A stretch of 64,000 nt of DNA. Source: Flavobacteriales bacterium UBA7468. GTDB taxonomy: Bacteria > Bacteroidota > Bacteroidia > Flavobacteriales_D > Crocinitomicaceae. Where the stretch lies: the NCBI GenBank assembly GCA_002478565.1, contig DLPC01000016.1, forward strand, positions 62,001 through 126,000. The letters are read 5' to 3'. Below the pieces are notes generated by a model. It was not told the DNA's origin and searched no databases. It was given only the letters and a program-made list of their open reading frames with translations. Positions within the stretch are counted from its first letter, which is position 1. Each line of letters begins with the position of its first letter. The position numbers were made by a program, and so were the translations under genes. Of the stretch, positions 43,497-51,550 are shown piece by piece.

Positions 43497-44980
43497 TCTC
43501 TCCAAGTTTTCGTAATCCAAGTTTCATCATCGTTGAGGATATCGTCACCAGGCCCCCATGTACCAGCCTCATAAAGCACATTTGGCATGTTAGCAGCCTT
43601 CCAACTACTTGTAACTGATTCAATCCAGGCCCAAGCTGCTTGTAATTCATCTTGACGCATGAAAAGCGTTTGGTTACCACGAATGACGTCAATGATCAGG
43701 CGTTCATAGGCTTCAGGAAAACGCTCTTTAAAAGAATCGTTGTAATCTAATTTGAGCGCAATTGGTTTGTAGCGATATCCACCCGGACCAGGTATTTTGG
43801 TCATTTGAATGAGTTCGATGCGCTCCTCAGGTTGCAGTCTGATGATGAGTTTGTTGTTGTTCAATTTTTCTTTGGAAGGGAAAATATTGTGTTTCACTTC
43901 GCGGAAGTTAATTACGATTTCAGAATAACGTTTGATCATGCGTTTACCGGTACGTAATAAAAACGGAACGCCTTTCCAGCGCCAGTTGTCCACGTAGGTT
44001 TTGATCGCAACAAAGGTTTCTGTTTTGGAGTCGTATTTTTCAATATCTTCCAAATAACTATTGACTTGAACCCCGTTAGATTTACCTCTGGTATATTGGC
44101 CTTTAACCGTGTCTTTTAAGATAGTTTTTTTATTGAGCGGTCTTAGGGCTTTTAAGACTTTTAATTTTTCGTTGCGCACTTCGTCAGCTTCTAGTAAAAC
44201 AGGTGGTTCCATGGCTACCAAACAAAGTAATTGCAAAAGATGGTTTTGAACCATGTCTAGCAAAGCTCCTGATTGGTCGTAATAGGATGCACGTTTTTCA
44301 ACTCCTAAACTTTCGGCTACAGTAATCTGAACGCTTTCAATATTTTCAGCATTCCAAGCGCGCTCAAAGAGGTTGTTGGCAAAACGCAATACCATTAGGT
44401 TTTGTACTGTTTCCTTGCCTAAGTAGTGGTCAATGCGGTATATTTGGTGTTCATCAAATGCCTGCGTAATTTCAGCATTAATAGCATCTGAAGAGGCCAA
44501 GCTGTGCCCGAGGGGTTTTTCTAAAACTACCTTACTAGTCGCTGTTACCAAACCACAAGCTTTGAGTGTTTGGGTGATAGGGCCAAAAGCAGAGGAAGGA
44601 GTAGAGTAGTAGTAAATATTTTGGTAATCAGCAAATTGATTCAAAAATGCGCTGAGATCTTTGTAATCAGCTGTATTTGAATTTTCTGCCTGAATGAGAT
44701 GAACTTTCTGTAAGAACTTATCTATTTCAGCTCGGCTGTATTTGTGGTGATCACTCACTTCAAGAAAAGGAATCAGTTTTTCTTGAAATCCTTTGATATC
44801 TGGTGTTTTTCGCGTAATTGCAACGACATTGTAGGGGATATTGAGCTGCCCATCTAAATCTCGGTGAAAAAGCGCTGGAAGAATTTTACGAATTGAGAGG
44901 TCGCCGTCACCGCCGAAAACAACAATATTGAAAGGTTGAAATCGTTCTGTTTGGGCTTGGTTTTTTGTTGTGGCTTTCAT
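43493..44980 (-). CDS. zwf: Glucose-6-phosphate 1-dehydrogenase
   Basis: The protein has 495 residues from the ATG at 44978-44980; an upstream TTG lies on the -7 box. The nucleotide-binding segment is VVFGGDGDLSIRKILPAL and the substrate-binding motif is YRIDHYLGKETVQNLM (catalytic His downstream). GDLS differs slightly from the usual GDLA/T. It oxidises glucose 6-phosphate to the lactone and makes NAD(P)H. It heads the zwf-pgl-edd operon. Confidence 0.96.
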   Translation of the reverse strand: MKATTKNQAQTERFQPFNIVVFGGDGDLSIRKILPALFHRDLDGQLNIPYNVVAITRKTPDIKGFQEKLIPFLEVSDHHKYSRAEIDKFLQKVHLIQAENSNTADYKDLSAFLNQFADYQNIYYYSTPSSAFGPITQTLKACGLVTATSKVVLEKPLGHSLASSDAINAEITQAFDEHQIYRIDHYLGKETVQNLMVLRFANNLFERAWNAENIESVQITVAESLGVEKRASYYDQSGALLDMVQNHLLQLLCLVAMEPPVLLEADEVRNEKLKVLKALRPLNKKTILKDTVKGQYTRGKSNGVQVNSYLEDIEKYDSKTETFVAIKTYVDNWRWKGVPFLLRTGKRMIKRYSEIVINFREVKHNIFPSKEKLNNNKLIIRLQPEERIELIQMTKIPGPGGYRYKPIALKLDYNDSFKERFPEAYERLIIDVIRGNQTLFMRQDELQAAWAWIESVTSSWKAANMPNVLYEAGTWGPGDDILNDDETWITKTWRE

Positions 44981-45001
44981 GCCTGTAAGTTTAGTTTGTG
45001 T

Positions 45002-45032
45002 CAAATTTACACTAAGTGAAATAAAAAAGCAA
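45002..45032 (-). promoter_or_regulatory. zwf operon promoter: TTG -33, N20, TAAATTTG -7
   Basis: On the minus strand TTG (45032-45030) lies 20 nt upstream of TAAATTTG (45009-45002), a full Bacteroidota promoter. It leaves 21 nt to the zwf ATG. Confidence 0.6.
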
Positions 45033-45056
45033 TTAAAATATTTAAATTTAGCAACC

Positions 45057-45064
45057 TATCTTTG
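45057..45064 (+). promoter_or_regulatory. -7 box TATCTTTG for the tandem T9SS cargo genes
   Basis: A perfect TAnnTTTG match lies 20 nt before the ATG at 45085. No TTG is seen at the usual -33 distance. The intergenic region also holds the divergent zwf promoter. Confidence 0.45.
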
Positions 45065-45084
45065 TTTATAACGTTTTGAACGCG

Positions 45085-47856
45085 ATGAGATTTTATTTTT
45101 TTATCATTTTACTAGTTAATCTGTTGTTGGCTAATGATTTAACAGCCCAAACTTATGTTTTTGGACAGCTTACTGGTTCTCCAAACATGATTACCACTGG
45201 TTGGAATTTAACAGGAAATGCGCATATCGGAGATACGCCCGGTGATATCGATAACTTTTCCAATGAGCTCATCCTTACCAATATTGCCACCACCCAATCT
45301 GGAGGCGTTTTCTACAATACGCCCGTAAATTTGGCACAATGTCAAAAATGGACCGTTGAATTTGAATACCGTATTTGGGGAGGTAATGCTGCAGACGGTT
45401 TGGCCTTTTGTTTTATCAATACGCCGCCAACTGGTTTTGTCGCTGGTGGTGGGCTAGGCATACCAGGGACTGCTAATGGATTGAAAGTAGTCATCGATAC
45501 CTATGACAACTGTTCACAAGGCGGTACCAACCCTGAATTGCAAATTTTCAATGGCATTGGTTATAATGAATGTATTGCGGCTACGCCTAAAGTTCAAAAT
45601 TCAGGTGGAAACCTTAACTACCTCAGAAATAGCAATTACCAAGCAGTAAAGATTACCTATAATAACGGTCTTGTAACACTTTATGTCAATAATGTGGTCA
45701 TGCTCACGGCAAGCTACACAATTGGTTTTACAGGTTACATGGGTTTCACTGCGAGTACCGGAGCGCTCTATGACATGCATTCAATTCGTAATGTCATTAT
45801 TTACACGGATCAAGCCACTTCCAATGCGGGGGTGGATGTCACTACTTGTTCAGGTGAAAATGTCGCCATAGGTGCTGCTGCAAATGCCAACTATGTCTAT
45901 AATTGGACACCTGCAACGGGTTTGAGTGCCGCCAACGCTGCAAATCCTGTAGTCAATATCACCAACACCACTGGTGCGCCAATTACTCAAACCTACACCG
46001 TCACGACTTCTCTTTCAACCAATCCTGGTTTGTGTACTACAACAGATCAAATTGTGGTAACCATACAACCAGAATATGCCCTCACGACCAACCAAACCTC
46101 TTGTTCAGGGCAATATATTTTTAACGGTCAGCCGCTTACGCAGTCCGGATTTTACCAAGATACGCTCAACACCATTCACGGCTGTGACTCCGTAGTCAAT
46201 CTAAACTTAACACTCGGAACAAACCCAATTGTCAATCTCGGACCAAACATTACTTTATGTTCCAATGAACCTGGTCAAATTGGGATTGCTCAGTTACCCG
46301 GATATCAATATGTTTGGTCACCGAGCACCGGCTTAAGTAGTGCTACAATAGCCAACCCTACAGTTGCACTGCCAAATATCAATACGGGTTGGCCTATCGT
46401 TCAGACCTATACGTTAACCGTAACCGATACCGTTGGTTCAGGTGGCTGTAGTATGTCAGATCAAATAGATGTTACTGTATTGCCAGCCTATCAAATAGTT
46501 GTTCAAGATACGTTGTGCAACGGAGGTCCTTTTAACTATAATGGATTAAGTTTCTCGCAAACTGGAATTTACATAGATTCATCATTAACCCTAAATGGTT
46601 GCGATTCCATTACTACAATCGATATTGCGATTTCTCAATCGCCTGTTTTTAGTGTCAATGATACCCTGATTTGTATGGGTCAAAGTACCACTCAAATCCC
46701 GTCTAGCTCATTTAGCAACGTACAATATTTTTGGTTACCACAAGGTGCAGTATTACCGGTTCAAGGGCCTACTTATAGTGTCACGCCAACTTCAACGAAT
46801 ACCTATTACGTGACTGCTATTGATCCTTACCTTTGCAATTACACAGATACCTTTTCAATTCAAGTTGCTCCTTTACCAAATATACAATTGTCGGCAAATA
46901 GCCTCATACACTGTGCTTATGATACCTTGCAATTGAGTGCAACAGGTGCTGCCTCTTATGTATGGAATGGTCCCGTGACTTTTACTTCAGGAAGCACACA
47001 ACAAATCATCAACCCTCAAAGCGGAACTTACCAAGTCATTGGCACTAGCCAATATGGTTGTCAAGACAGTACTTCATTGCAAATCACGGTTCATCCAGTG
47101 CCATTGTTAAGCATTACGCCTGACCAAGGAATTTGTCCTGGTTTCTCGGCAACTATAGACGTAACTGGCGCCACAAATTATGTTTGGACAGATCCTAGTC
47201 TGCTAGGAAATAACCTCACACTAACACCATTGCAAACCACTACCTATTCGGTAATAGGTTCCAATATTTTTAATTGCTATGATACCGCAAGTAGTACGGT
47301 TACAGTTTATGCGCAGCCTCTTGCACAATTCACAGCAGATCCTCTTATTTTAACCAACGATAACCCGACTGTAAGTTTTACCAATACATCACAAAATTCA
47401 GCCTTGTCTTTCTGGAATTTCGGTGATGGAACTACTCAGGAATCTGCTGAGACCGATTTTTCTTACACCTATCCATTTGTTGAGGATCAAAATTACACGG
47501 TAATCCTGCAGGTGGAAAGTTCTGAGGGATGTACAGATCAAACACAAGTTTTGGTTCAGATCAAAGGTGGTATCATTTATTATGTGCCAAATACATTTAC
47601 GCCTGACGGCGATGCTTGCAACAACGTATTCAAACCAATTTTTACCTCAGGTTTCGACCCTGCCAGCTATCACCTTTCTGTGTTTAATCGTTGGGGGGAG
47701 ATAATTTTTGAGTCTTACGATAAAGATATGGGTTGGGATGGCACTGTAAATTACATGCCAGTTTCGGAAGGGATGTATGCTTACAAAATCGATTTCAAGG
47801 CTTTAAATAATGATCAAATTCAGTCCGTCAGTGGGCATGTTTTGTTAATGAGATAG
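45085..47856 (+). CDS. T9SS type B cargo: lectin-like domain, Ig/PKD repeats, gliding-motility C-terminal domain
   Basis: The protein has 923 residues from the ATG at 45085, with a signal peptide (MRFYFFIILLVNLLLANDLTAQ). Residues about 25-245 look like an L-type lectin/concanavalin-like fold (KWTVEFEYRIWGGNAADGLA, GFVAGGGLGIPGTANGLKVV). Next come alternating Ig-like segments (VYNWTPATGL, QYVWSPSTGL) and two short GCDS modules, then more Ig-like repeats, a PKD domain (SFWNFGDGTTQESAETDFSY) and the CHU_C sorting domain (VPNTFTPDGDACNNVF, FNRWGEIIFES). This is a secreted, probably surface-bound carbohydrate-binding protein. The next gene starts 3 nt later. Confidence 0.9.
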   Translation: MRFYFFIILLVNLLLANDLTAQTYVFGQLTGSPNMITTGWNLTGNAHIGDTPGDIDNFSNELILTNIATTQSGGVFYNTPVNLAQCQKWTVEFEYRIWGGNAADGLAFCFINTPPTGFVAGGGLGIPGTANGLKVVIDTYDNCSQGGTNPELQIFNGIGYNECIAATPKVQNSGGNLNYLRNSNYQAVKITYNNGLVTLYVNNVVMLTASYTIGFTGYMGFTASTGALYDMHSIRNVIIYTDQATSNAGVDVTTCSGENVAIGAAANANYVYNWTPATGLSAANAANPVVNITNTTGAPITQTYTVTTSLSTNPGLCTTTDQIVVTIQPEYALTTNQTSCSGQYIFNGQPLTQSGFYQDTLNTIHGCDSVVNLNLTLGTNPIVNLGPNITLCSNEPGQIGIAQLPGYQYVWSPSTGLSSATIANPTVALPNINTGWPIVQTYTLTVTDTVGSGGCSMSDQIDVTVLPAYQIVVQDTLCNGGPFNYNGLSFSQTGIYIDSSLTLNGCDSITTIDIAISQSPVFSVNDTLICMGQSTTQIPSSSFSNVQYFWLPQGAVLPVQGPTYSVTPTSTNTYYVTAIDPYLCNYTDTFSIQVAPLPNIQLSANSLIHCAYDTLQLSATGAASYVWNGPVTFTSGSTQQIINPQSGTYQVIGTSQYGCQDSTSLQITVHPVPLLSITPDQGICPGFSATIDVTGATNYVWTDPSLLGNNLTLTPLQTTTYSVIGSNIFNCYDTASSTVTVYAQPLAQFTADPLILTNDNPTVSFTNTSQNSALSFWNFGDGTTQESAETDFSYTYPFVEDQNYTVILQVESSEGCTDQTQVLVQIKGGIIYYVPNTFTPDGDACNNVFKPIFTSGFDPASYHLSVFNRWGEIIFESYDKDMGWDGTVNYMPVSEGMYAYKIDFKALNNDQIQSVSGHVLLMR
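46081..46218 (+). repeat. GCDS module, copy 1 of cargo protein 1
   Basis: This encodes about 46 residues, starting near TTNQTSCSGQYIFNGQPL and ending HGCDSVVNLNLTLG. The pattern is Cys, Y-x-F-N-G, G-x-Y, then GCDS-x-V and a final strand. The same pattern occurs once more here and twice in the next gene. Confidence 0.7.
46498..46635 (+). repeat. GCDS module, copy 2 of cargo protein 1
   Basis: This encodes DTLCNGGPFNYNGLSFSQTG followed by GCDSITTIDIAIS, with the same spacing as the first copy. The two copies are separated by one Ig-like segment. Confidence 0.7.
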
Positions 47857-47859
47857 AAT

Positions 47860-50625
47860 ATGGTAAAAACATTACTGCGCCTTTTCATAATTCTTTATTT
47901 TTCAAGCAGCACTTACAAAAGTTTTGCGCAATCTATTGGTGGTGTAGTTAATATTTACACTGCGGTTACTAACATGACTCCCAATAGTGTTACTGTAACG
48001 AGTGCCAATGGTTTTGCAGTCGGAGACCGCGTACTTTTGATTCAGATGAAAGGAGCGCTCATTAATACCACCAACACGGCAAGTTTTGGTCAGGTAACAA
48101 ATTTAGGTAGTGCGGGTAATTTTGAATTTACCAATATTGCTTCCATCAGTGGTAATCAAATTACATTTGTTGCAAATCTTTGTAAATCTTTCAGCCCAGC
48201 GGGGAAGGTTCAACTGATTCGAGTACCAGTATATACTCAGGCTACCATCAATGCGCCAGTAACGGCCACCCCTTGGAACGGGACAACAGGTGGCGTTGTT
48301 GCTATAGAAGCCACCACTAGTCTGACATTTAATAATCAAATCAATGTATCAGGACAAGGTTTTGTGGGGGGTGCGGTGACTACAGGTTGGTTTGCTTGCA
48401 ATGATCCCAATTTTGCAAACCCTGGCACCGCTGCCGGAAAAAAAGGTGAAGGCATTGCTGTTGCTCCGCTCAATATGGAAGGCAACCGAGCTCCATTAGC
48501 TAATGGCGGAGGCGGTGCAAATTCAGGAAATCCAGGTGCTGGAGGTGGTGCTAATGGTGGTGCTGGAGGCAGAGGAGGTAATCAATTTTCAGGTTCTTGC
48601 CCTGTGAATACCGCCTTTGGAATGGGCGGCTTGGCACTCAATTACACAACCTATCGCGCCTATTTAGGTGGCGGTGGCGGCGGTGGCTATAAAGACAACG
48701 GACTCAATTGCAGCGCTGGTGCGAATGGCGGCGGAATTGTATTTATTATCACGCCAACTGTTATCGGTAATAACCAGCAAATCAATGCAAGTGGTGCCAG
48801 TGTAGTCGGTAATACTGATTCTGAAGGTGCAGGTGCGGGCGGTGCAGGTGGCTGTGTTTATCTGCTCACTCAAAATATCAATTCAAATATCAATATCAAT
48901 GTTGCTGGCGGTAATGGAGGTAATATCTTCAGTACCATGTGGGCTTCTGCTTGTCATGGACCTGGAGGCGGAGGTGGTGGAGGTACTGTTGTTTTTCAAC
49001 AAGCTGCGACTCCTGCAAATGTGACCCCAAGCCTAACTGGAGGTAATCCTGGGAGTATCTTGCATACTGGGCCTGCTTGCGCTGGTACCAACTTCGGAGC
49101 TCAGGCCGGTGCTAATGGAATCTTAGTATACAACTATACCCCTCCAGCTGCGGGAACGCCGCCAAGTTTGGGGCCAGACACCCTCATCTGTGCAGGTACT
49201 TCAATTACACTACAGCCCAACCAAAGCTATACTTCTTACACATGGAATACTGGTGCAACAACTCCCAGTATTAGCGTTTCCAATGCCGGTACTTATTGGC
49301 TAGATGTGCCAAGTGGTTGTGGACTTGCGCGTGATTCCATTGTTGTTACTGTGCAAACACCTGTTGTGAATTTAGGTCCAGATAGTTATCATTGCTTCGG
49401 TGACTCTAGTCTTATTCAAGCCACCGGATCTTATGCTTCTTATTTGTGGTCTACGGGTGCAAGCACCGCCAGTATTTTTGTGCAGAATGCCGGGATTTAC
49501 ACCTTAAACATTACTGATAGCTTAGGATGTACGGCACAGGATCAAATCAATATTTCAGTACTACAACCTGATACTAGCTCCAGTAACCTGAGCTTGTGTA
49601 TAGGAACGGCCTATAACTTTTACGGCCAAAATATCACCAGTGCAGGAACATACTCAAGTCTGTTAACAAATAACTTTGGTTGCGATTCCTTGGTTTATTT
49701 AAATGTAGTGATGGAGGCAGATACCACTTTGCTCTCCATGGCTATTTGTGCTGATTCCGTTTTAAATTTCAATGGCCTAACGCTTTCTACACCGGGTGTT
49801 TATACGGTACATTTGAGCAATCAAAATGGCTGTGATTCCATGGTTGTACTGACGCTTTCTGAATGGGCGCTTCCAGTAGTGAGTGTCGCAGACACTTTTG
49901 TGTGTGCCAACACTTGCGTAACACTCGTTCCTAGCGGTGCCCAAAGTTACGCTTGGTCTGTACCACAAAATATTGATGGAAGTTTGACTGTTTGCCCGGC
50001 TCAAACCAATAGTTATTCAGTGATAGGTACTGACCAAAATAATTGTCAGAGTTTGCCTGAAATAGCCACTGTTCAAATTGATCCGATTCCAGTACCAGAT
50101 TTCTTTATCAATCCAGACCAAGTTGAAATAGATGCCCCAATGATCACCATCTATAATGTTACCCAAGGAAATTCCACCCACTATTGGCAAATCAATGGTC
50201 AATCTTTCGAGAATTCAAGTGCTTCTTTTGATTACCAATTGCCTTTTGTTGAGGGTACCTATATTGTCCAATTGATCAGCACTACTGACATTGGCTGTAC
50301 AGATTCACTGACCTTAACCGCTACTGTAATGAATAATATAGCGGTTTATATTCCTAATTGCTTTACGCCCGATGAAAATGAATTCAATACGGCATTTTAC
50401 CCGGTGTTTTCGTCAGGGTTTGAACCAAAGGGGTATAGCTTCACCATTTTCAATCGTTGGGGAGAGGAAATATTTTTCAGTCAAGATCCTAAGGCCTATT
50501 GGGATGGCGCGATGTCAGACGGGACCGATTGCCCGGACGGAACCTATAATTACTTGGTTAAGTACCGCGAAACTCCGAAAGGCGAAGAAAGAACCATCAA
50601 AGGATTTGTTCATCTACTGCGCTAA
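47860..50625 (+). CDS. T9SS type B cargo: Gly-rich N-terminal half, shared modules, gliding-motility C-terminal domain
   Basis: This 921-residue protein has a signal peptide (MVKTLLRLFIILYFSSSTYK, cleavage near SFAQ). The first 430 residues contain four Gly/Asn/Ala-rich tracts (for example NGGGGANSGNPGAGGGANGG and YLGGGGGGGYKDNG) between beta-strand-like stretches; I do not recognise the domain. Then come two Ig-like segments, two GCDS modules, another Ig-like segment, a PKD-like domain and the CHU_C domain (IPNCFTPDENEFN, FNRWGEEIFFS). It lies 3 nt after the first cargo gene, so the two are probably made together. Confidence 0.88.
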   Translation: MVKTLLRLFIILYFSSSTYKSFAQSIGGVVNIYTAVTNMTPNSVTVTSANGFAVGDRVLLIQMKGALINTTNTASFGQVTNLGSAGNFEFTNIASISGNQITFVANLCKSFSPAGKVQLIRVPVYTQATINAPVTATPWNGTTGGVVAIEATTSLTFNNQINVSGQGFVGGAVTTGWFACNDPNFANPGTAAGKKGEGIAVAPLNMEGNRAPLANGGGGANSGNPGAGGGANGGAGGRGGNQFSGSCPVNTAFGMGGLALNYTTYRAYLGGGGGGGYKDNGLNCSAGANGGGIVFIITPTVIGNNQQINASGASVVGNTDSEGAGAGGAGGCVYLLTQNINSNININVAGGNGGNIFSTMWASACHGPGGGGGGGTVVFQQAATPANVTPSLTGGNPGSILHTGPACAGTNFGAQAGANGILVYNYTPPAAGTPPSLGPDTLICAGTSITLQPNQSYTSYTWNTGATTPSISVSNAGTYWLDVPSGCGLARDSIVVTVQTPVVNLGPDSYHCFGDSSLIQATGSYASYLWSTGASTASIFVQNAGIYTLNITDSLGCTAQDQINISVLQPDTSSSNLSLCIGTAYNFYGQNITSAGTYSSLLTNNFGCDSLVYLNVVMEADTTLLSMAICADSVLNFNGLTLSTPGVYTVHLSNQNGCDSMVVLTLSEWALPVVSVADTFVCANTCVTLVPSGAQSYAWSVPQNIDGSLTVCPAQTNSYSVIGTDQNNCQSLPEIATVQIDPIPVPDFFINPDQVEIDAPMITIYNVTQGNSTHYWQINGQSFENSSASFDYQLPFVEGTYIVQLISTTDIGCTDSLTLTATVMNNIAVYIPNCFTPDENEFNTAFYPVFSSGFEPKGYSFTIFNRWGEEIFFSQDPKAYWDGAMSDGTDCPDGTYNYLVKYRETPKGEERTIKGFVHLLR
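49576..49713 (+). repeat. GCDS module, copy 1 of cargo protein 2
   Basis: This encodes LSLCIGTAYNFYGQNITSAG and then GCDSLVYLNVVM. It directly abuts the next copy, with only a short linker. Confidence 0.7.
49729..49866 (+). repeat. GCDS module, copy 2 of cargo protein 2
   Basis: This encodes MAICADSVLNFNGLTLSTPG and then GCDSMVVLTLSEW. It is in tandem with the previous copy, unlike protein 1 where an Ig-like segment separates the two. Confidence 0.7.
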
Positions 50626-50633
50626 TAATTGCG

Positions 50634-50661
50634 CAAAAAAAAAATCCCGCTATTGCGGGAT
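50634..50661 (-). terminator. Intrinsic terminator of the DUF2795 gene
   Basis: Stem ATCCCGC (50644-50650) pairs with GCGGGAT (50655-50661) around TATT. A run of ten A (50634-50643) gives a T tail only on the minus strand, so it serves the DUF2795 gene rather than the cargo gene. Confidence 0.88.
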
Positions 50662-50686
50662 TACGAAATTAAATTTTATTCAATAC

Positions 50687-50908
50687 TTAGTATTCGTCTT
50701 CATTGAATAAGAAGTCTTCTCTAGATGGGTAGTCAGGCCAGATTTCTTCGATGCTTTCGTACATATCTCCTTCGTCTTCGAGGTCTTGTAGGTTTTCTAC
50801 CACTTCAAGTGGAGCCCCTGTACGGATAGCGAAATCGATTAATTCTTCTTTTGTGGCAGGCCACGGTGCGTCTTCGAGATAGGAGGCAAGTTCCAGTGTC
50901 CAGTACAT
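50687..50908 (-). CDS. DUF2795 family small acidic protein
   Basis: This 73-residue protein is acidic (ending IEEIWPDYPSREDFLFNEDEY). The sequence MYWTLELASYLEDAPWPATK matches the DUF2795 family, strongly conserved as a short stand-alone protein in Bacteroidota. The function is unknown. It has its own consensus promoter and terminator, which is unusual care for so small a gene and suggests high expression. Confidence 0.9.
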   Translation of the reverse strand: MYWTLELASYLEDAPWPATKEELIDFAIRTGAPLEVVENLQDLEDEGDMYESIEEIWPDYPSREDFLFNEDEY

Positions 50909-50936
50909 GTTTCGTTATTTTAGGTTATTTTTTTGG

Positions 50937-50966
50937 CAAAAGTAATTTTTATTTCCAAAAAACCAA
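50937..50966 (-). promoter_or_regulatory. DUF2795 gene promoter: TTG -33, N19, TACTTTTG -7
   Basis: On the minus strand TTG (50966-50964) and TACTTTTG (50944-50937) are 19 nt apart. This is the cleanest full consensus promoter in the window, giving a leader of about 25 nt. Confidence 0.65.
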
Positions 50967-50991
50967 GCCCATTCGAGAAAAACACAAAAAA

Positions 50992-51540
50992 TTAATTTCT
51001 AGGCGTCCAAGTGTGCTCAGTTGCACCTTTATCTTGGCTCATTTTTCGAGAGAGTACAAAAAGGTAATCGCTAAGCCTGTTCAAATACATTAATACCAAA
51101 GACTCCACACCTTCAAGTTCATCTAGTGTGACAACCATGCGTTCAGCTCTGCGGCAAACACAACGCGCCACATGTGCATGAGCAGCATTGAGGTGCCCAC
51201 CGGGAAGCACAAAGGCAGTTAGCGCTGGTAATTGTTCGTCCATGACATCCATCCAGTGTTCTAATTTTTGAATATCAGTATCGAGCAAGTCAGGCAATTG
51301 CATTTTGTTTTTTTCGGGATCTGCGGCCAAATGAGAGCCAATCGTGAAAAGTCGGTCTTGAATTTCTTGAAGTTGTTGTCGCATTCTCACATCGATATCG
51401 AGGCAAGAAAGCAAGCCAATATAGGAATTGAGTTCGTCGACGGTTCCGTAGGCTTCTATACGCACATCACCTTTTGAAACGCGCGTTCCGCCTATGAGGC
51501 CAGTGCTACCTTGATCTCCTTTTTTAGTGTAAATTTTCAT
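50992..51540 (-). CDS. Cob(I)alamin adenosyltransferase, PduO type
   Basis: The protein has 182 residues from the ATG at 51538-51540 (MKIYTKKGDQGSTGLIGGTR). The ATP-binding N-terminal loop TKKGDQGSTGL, then VDELNSYIG and the later CRRAERMVV, are the defining PduO blocks. It makes adenosylcobalamin from ATP and cob(I)alamin. No B12-dependent enzyme or cobalamin synthesis gene is in the window. It lies 10 nt after ispH. Confidence 0.95.
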   Translation of the reverse strand: MKIYTKKGDQGSTGLIGGTRVSKGDVRIEAYGTVDELNSYIGLLSCLDIDVRMRQQLQEIQDRLFTIGSHLAADPEKNKMQLPDLLDTDIQKLEHWMDVMDEQLPALTAFVLPGGHLNAAHAHVARCVCRRAERMVVTLDELEGVESLVLMYLNRLSDYLFVLSRKMSQDKGATEHTWTPRN

Positions 51541-51550
51541 GGTGAAAAAT

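Noticed and set aside
48460..48990. Gly-rich tracts as a tandem DNA repeat or phase-variation tract
   Set aside because: The codons vary and no unit repeats exactly; it is an amino-acid bias, not a DNA repeat array.
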